This document shows positions 39,349 to 42,385 of a DNA stretch of 42,385 bases, one piece after another. How positions within the stretch are numbered: the first letter of the stretch is position 1; every line of letters begins with the position of its first letter. The notes beneath the pieces are model-generated. The model was given only the letters and a program-made list of their open reading frames with translations. It made no database searches and was not told the origin of the DNA. A program made the position numbers and the translations under genes. Location of the stretch: positions 1-42,385 of the forward strand of contig JABMOA010000006.1 of the NCBI GenBank assembly GCA_013204355.1, read 5' to 3'. The DNA is from Candidatus Woesearchaeota archaeon (GTDB lineage Archaea; Nanobdellota; Nanobdellia; Woesearchaeales; GW2011-AR9).

Positions 39349-41409
39349 TCAATATCCATCTCCAATATTAATGACTTGATCTTCGTAACTTCCATCTCTA
39401 TAAATGGTAATTCCTTTACACTTTGATTTCCATGCAAGCATATACGCATTTTCTACGTCTTTAATAGATGTTGTTCGTGGGAAGTTAATTGTTTTTGAGA
39501 TGGAATTGTCAACATTCTTTTGTAATGTTGCTTGCATTTTAATATGCCATTCAGGTGTAATGTCTTGTGCTGTTACAAAAATATCTCGCACGTCTTTTGG
39601 AATTTCTTTGAATCCTTGAATTCCTCCTGATTTTGCAATCTTCCTAATTAATTCAGGCGTATAAAATCCTCGTTCTTTTGCAACGTTCTCAAATGTTTTG
39701 TTTAAGTAAATTATTTCAGAATCACCTAATACTGTTTTTTGGTAAGAGATTGCAAATAATGGTTCGCATCCGGGAGATGCATCAGCAAGAATACTAATTG
39801 TGCCTGTTGGTGCAAGAGAATTACAGGTAAGATTTCTCATTTTTCTTCCTGCTTGTTCATGTTCAGAACCGCTCCAAGCTGGGCAAGATCCACGTTGTTC
39901 AGCAAGTTTAGATGACATTTCATAGGTTGTATTTTTAATAAAAACCATTAATTTATCTGCGACTTCTAATCCTTGATCTGAGTCATATTTGATACCTAGT
40001 TTGATTAGAAAATCTGCAAAACCCATCATTCCAAGCCCGAATTTTCTGGTATGTTTTGTTCGGTCTTCAATTTCTTTTTGAGGATAACTATTCATATCAA
40101 TAACATTATCTAAAAAGTGAACAGCAGTTTTGATTGTTTCATAAAGATCATCCCACAAAATTTCTTTGTTTTCTACAAATTTGTTTAGATTTAATGATCC
40201 TAGAACTACGCCTTCATAGGGAAGAAGAGGTGCTTCCCCACATTGATTCGTTGTTTCAATGTCTCCAAGATGATTCCCAGGATGTTTTCTATTAATTTCA
40301 TCTATAAAAATTAATCCAGGGTCACCTGTTTTCCATGCATTCTGTGTAATCATTGAAAATACGTCACGTGCCCGAAGTTTTCCATGCTGCTTTCCTGATT
40401 TGGGATCTGTGATCATGTAATCTCTATCTGCTTCTACAGATTTCATGAACCTATCTGTCACACCTACAGAAATATTGAAATTTTTGAGTGACATCTTATC
40501 TCGTTTTGATTCTATGAAACGAATGATGTCTGGGTGATCAACACGCAATACTGCCATATTTGCGCCTGGCCGGATTCCTCCTTGAACGATTGCACCAAAG
40601 GCTTTATCATAAACTTTCATAAATGCAACAGGGCCTGCTGCAATTCCTTGGTGCCTTCCAACCGCATCCATTCTAGGACGCAAACGTGAAAATGAAAAAC
40701 CGGTACCAGATCCACGTTGATGAATAAGAGCTGCATCTTTTAATGTTCCAAAAATTCCTTCCATTGTATCTTGGATTGGAAGAACGAAACAAGAAGAAAG
40801 TTGTTGGGTTTTTGTTCCTGCGTTTTTTAAGGTTGGAGAATTTGGCATGAATTTTAATTCTGACATAACATTAAAAAAACGTTCTTGATAATTTTTAATT
40901 TCTGTATCTGTACCATTATAAAATTTATCAGCTTTCGCAACATTTTCTGAGACTCGTTGTAACATCTGTTGAGGTGTTTCAGTGAGATTTCCAGTGACAT
41001 CTTTTTGAAGATATCGTCGTTCCAGAATTCTGAGAGCTTGATGTGAAAAATTTAAACTCTCATGTGATTCACCTGTACCAATGATTAAAGCAGATGTTTT
41101 TCTTTGCTCATCTTTTTGATGTCTGTGAAGAATGTAGGCTTTTGCAATTTTCACATGACCCCTTTCTATAAGAACTTCTTCTACTAAATCCTGCACAACC
41201 TCAGCAGAAGGTATATTATCCTTATGACGTGCCTTAAGATATGTTAATACATCATTTGCTAATCCGAGTGAGAGAGTACGATCTGCGAGATTTACAGATA
41301 ATGCTGCTTTAAAAATCGCATCTGCTATTTTGACATGATCAAATACAACAACTTTCCCACTACGTTTTTTAATTCCTGTGAGTTCTGTTAATTTATGTGG
41401 ATCTTGCAT
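39349..41409 (-). CDS. nrdJ: Ribonucleoside-diphosphate reductase, B12-dependent (class II)
   Basis: 686 residues. N-terminal ATP-cone (about 14-105) for allosteric control, then the class II reductase barrel: NSPTLKNAGTKTQQLSSCFVLP, RGSGTGFSFSRLRP, GGIRPGANMAVL, TNQCGEAPLLPYE with the active-site Cys, APTGTISILADASPGCEPLF and a final WKSKCKGITIYRDGS. It reduces ribonucleotides using adenosylcobalamin. It lacks the Cys-rich C-terminal tail of its upstream neighbour. Own TATA-like AATAAATATTTAAAG upstream. Followed by the adenosyltransferase gene. Confidence 0.95.
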   Translation of the reverse strand: MQDPHKLTELTGIKKRSGKVVVFDHVKIADAIFKAALSVNLADRTLSLGLANDVLTYLKARHKDNIPSAEVVQDLVEEVLIERGHVKIAKAYILHRHQKDEQRKTSALIIGTGESHESLNFSHQALRILERRYLQKDVTGNLTETPQQMLQRVSENVAKADKFYNGTDTEIKNYQERFFNVMSELKFMPNSPTLKNAGTKTQQLSSCFVLPIQDTMEGIFGTLKDAALIHQRGSGTGFSFSRLRPRMDAVGRHQGIAAGPVAFMKVYDKAFGAIVQGGIRPGANMAVLRVDHPDIIRFIESKRDKMSLKNFNISVGVTDRFMKSVEADRDYMITDPKSGKQHGKLRARDVFSMITQNAWKTGDPGLIFIDEINRKHPGNHLGDIETTNQCGEAPLLPYEGVVLGSLNLNKFVENKEILWDDLYETIKTAVHFLDNVIDMNSYPQKEIEDRTKHTRKFGLGMMGFADFLIKLGIKYDSDQGLEVADKLMVFIKNTTYEMSSKLAEQRGSCPAWSGSEHEQAGRKMRNLTCNSLAPTGTISILADASPGCEPLFAISYQKTVLGDSEIIYLNKTFENVAKERGFYTPELIRKIAKSGGIQGFKEIPKDVRDIFVTAQDITPEWHIKMQATLQKNVDNSISKTINFPRTTSIKDVENAYMLAWKSKCKGITIYRDGSYEDQVINIGDGY

Positions 41410-41465
41410 TAAGTGTTTAAGGGGAGTAGGACTTTAAATATTTATTGGAATAAAAAATAAAAAAA

Positions 41466-42385
41466 TTAACTACACCCAGTAGTCTCTCCACACACTTCAC
41501 ACAGCATACAGGTCCCATTCTGTCGCATTTGTGATGCACCACAACTTCTACATTTTTCTTTATCTTCCGAATTCTTTGAGGAAGGACTAGAAATGTTTGC
41601 ATTTCTATTTGCTTCTTTAGATTCTATTGTTACTGTAGTTTTCTGAACTTCAACCTTTCCAATATCGTCAAACTCCAATAAGAATTCTTTTAACTCATTC
41701 AGAACTGGATGTCCGTCTGATGCAAGAAATTTTTCTGCAATAAGATGTGGGCTTAGTCCTTGGGACAAACTGAAGTTTACTGCTGTTAAGATTGTATTCA
41801 AAAGAACTTCTTGTGCTGGTACGAGCCCTTCCATACTAAAAGAAACTTCTTTCAATGTTCCTTCATCTTCACGTCCTTTCAATTCTAATTTCCTTGGGCC
41901 AACTTTAACTCTTTTGATTACGTTGTTGATTATGATGGTTCCTGAACTTGCTACTTCCTCAACAGGTGTTTCAAAGATTTCTTTGAGTTGTGTGTTTCCT
42001 TCTAATGTTGTATTAAGAGGTTGAGATAATTTACATCCATCTCGGTAAAGCGCAGTTGCTTTCGTTCCCATTGCCCATGCATCATAATATGCTTGTTTGA
42101 TTTGTTCAACAGTCCAATCAGGGGGCATGTTGATTGTTTTTGAAATTGCACCTGAGATAAATGCTTGTGCAGCTGCTAACATTTTCAAATGACCATAAGG
42201 ATGAATATATCTCTCTCCTTTCTTTCCACATTTATTTGCACAATCAAAAATTGGAAGATGTTCTTCTTTCAAATGAGGTGCACCTTCTAAAGTCATAGTT
42301 CCACAGATGTATTCATTTGCGTCAGCAATTTGTTGTTGTGAGAATCCTAGTGCTGTAAGGAGATCTCCTTTTTTACCTTGCATTA
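41466..42385 (-). CDS. Second B12-dependent ribonucleotide reductase, C-terminal part
   Basis: Reading frame stays open to the window edge, so only the last ~306 residues are visible. They include the reductase end (AISKTINMPPDWTVEQIKQAYYDAWAMGTKATALYRDGCKLSQPL), a TSCPD-like region (FSMEGLVPAQEVLLNTILTAVNFSLSQGL) and a Cys-rich tail, CRSCGAS ... CMLCEVCGETTGCS, with C-x2-C pairs that bind zinc or shuttle reducing equivalents, as in long NrdJ enzymes. Paralogue of the downstream nrdJ, 56 bases apart on the same strand. The true start lies beyond 42385. Confidence 0.9.
   Translation of the reverse strand, partial: MQGKKGDLLTALGFSQQQIADANEYICGTMTLEGAPHLKEEHLPIFDCANKCGKKGERYIHPYGHLKMLAAAQAFISGAISKTINMPPDWTVEQIKQAYYDAWAMGTKATALYRDGCKLSQPLNTTLEGNTQLKEIFETPVEEVASSGTIIINNVIKRVKVGPRKLELKGREDEGTLKEVSFSMEGLVPAQEVLLNTILTAVNFSLSQGLSPHLIAEKFLASDGHPVLNELKEFLLEFDDIGKVEVQKTTVTIESKEANRNANISSPSSKNSEDKEKCRSCGASQMRQNGTCMLCEVCGETTGCS

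Noticed and set aside
41417..41602. Short minus-strand frame at the end of the partial reductase gene
   Set aside because: It is another frame of the Cys-rich tail of the reductase; the reductase frame is clearly the real one.

Overview
The window is AT-rich archaeal DNA, probably from a DPANN-type lineage such as the Woesearchaeales. The lineage is my inference; the archaeal call is strong. It rests on class I lysyl-tRNA synthetase, SRP54, an Sm-like protein next to ribosomal protein L37e, a translin-family protein, TATA boxes about 25 bases before many leaderless starts, GAGGT-type ribosome sites inside operons, and tRNAs interrupted by bulge-helix-bulge (BHB) introns.

Layout. 1-5900: end of a tRNA, a membrane ferric-reductase-like/Rieske protein followed by two tiny genes (one carrying an FhuF-like CC-x9-C-x2-C motif), exonuclease III, and several poorly known genes including a DUF483 protein and an ATP-grasp enzyme. 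5988-6143: a tRNA-Arg(CCT) with three introns. 6500-10070: an asparagine module (AsnRS, AsnB and a divergent Lrp/AsnC regulator) whose intergenic region holds three TGGAA/TTCCA palindromes. 10100-15105: two 523-residue membrane kinases of eukaryotic type, a YbaK-like protein, a methyltransferase and a broken second copy of that methyltransferase. 15159-21666: VTT membrane protein, EEP-family hydrolase, TrhO, TruD, and a Fur/Zur-ZIP metal module. 21725-21872: a second three-intron tRNA, tRNA-Arg(TCG). 21970-26498: S4 protein, SRP54, zinc ribbon, phosphoesterase and unknowns. 26600-30871: surface-protein region with two proteins carrying His...Cys dyads like caspase/CHAT peptidases on either side of an L,D-transpeptidase-like protein. 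30868-37427: translin, Lsm-L37e, a lone histidine-kinase-type ATPase, a Cys-rich lipoprotein, tRNA-Leu(TAG) with a duplicated 3' end, LysRS-I and PRPP synthetase. 37430-42385: small helical proteins, cobalamin adenosyltransferase and two B12-dependent ribonucleotide reductases, the second cut by the window end.

Mobile or repeated DNA: two copies of a short inverted-repeat (MITE-like) element in opposite orientations (16695-16871 and 27215-27336), one with a 7-bp target duplication and itself interrupted by a 51-bp hairpin element flanked by ACAT, and related hairpin pairs at 28800-28934 and 36371-36444. I see no CRISPR array, no transposase gene and no replication origin.

The most striking observation is the pair of tRNA-Arg genes that each need three splicing events to give 74-75 nt tRNAs. 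They include introns in the T-loop (59/60), the anticodon stem (30/31) and the variable loop (45/46), and both share the same D-loop intron site.
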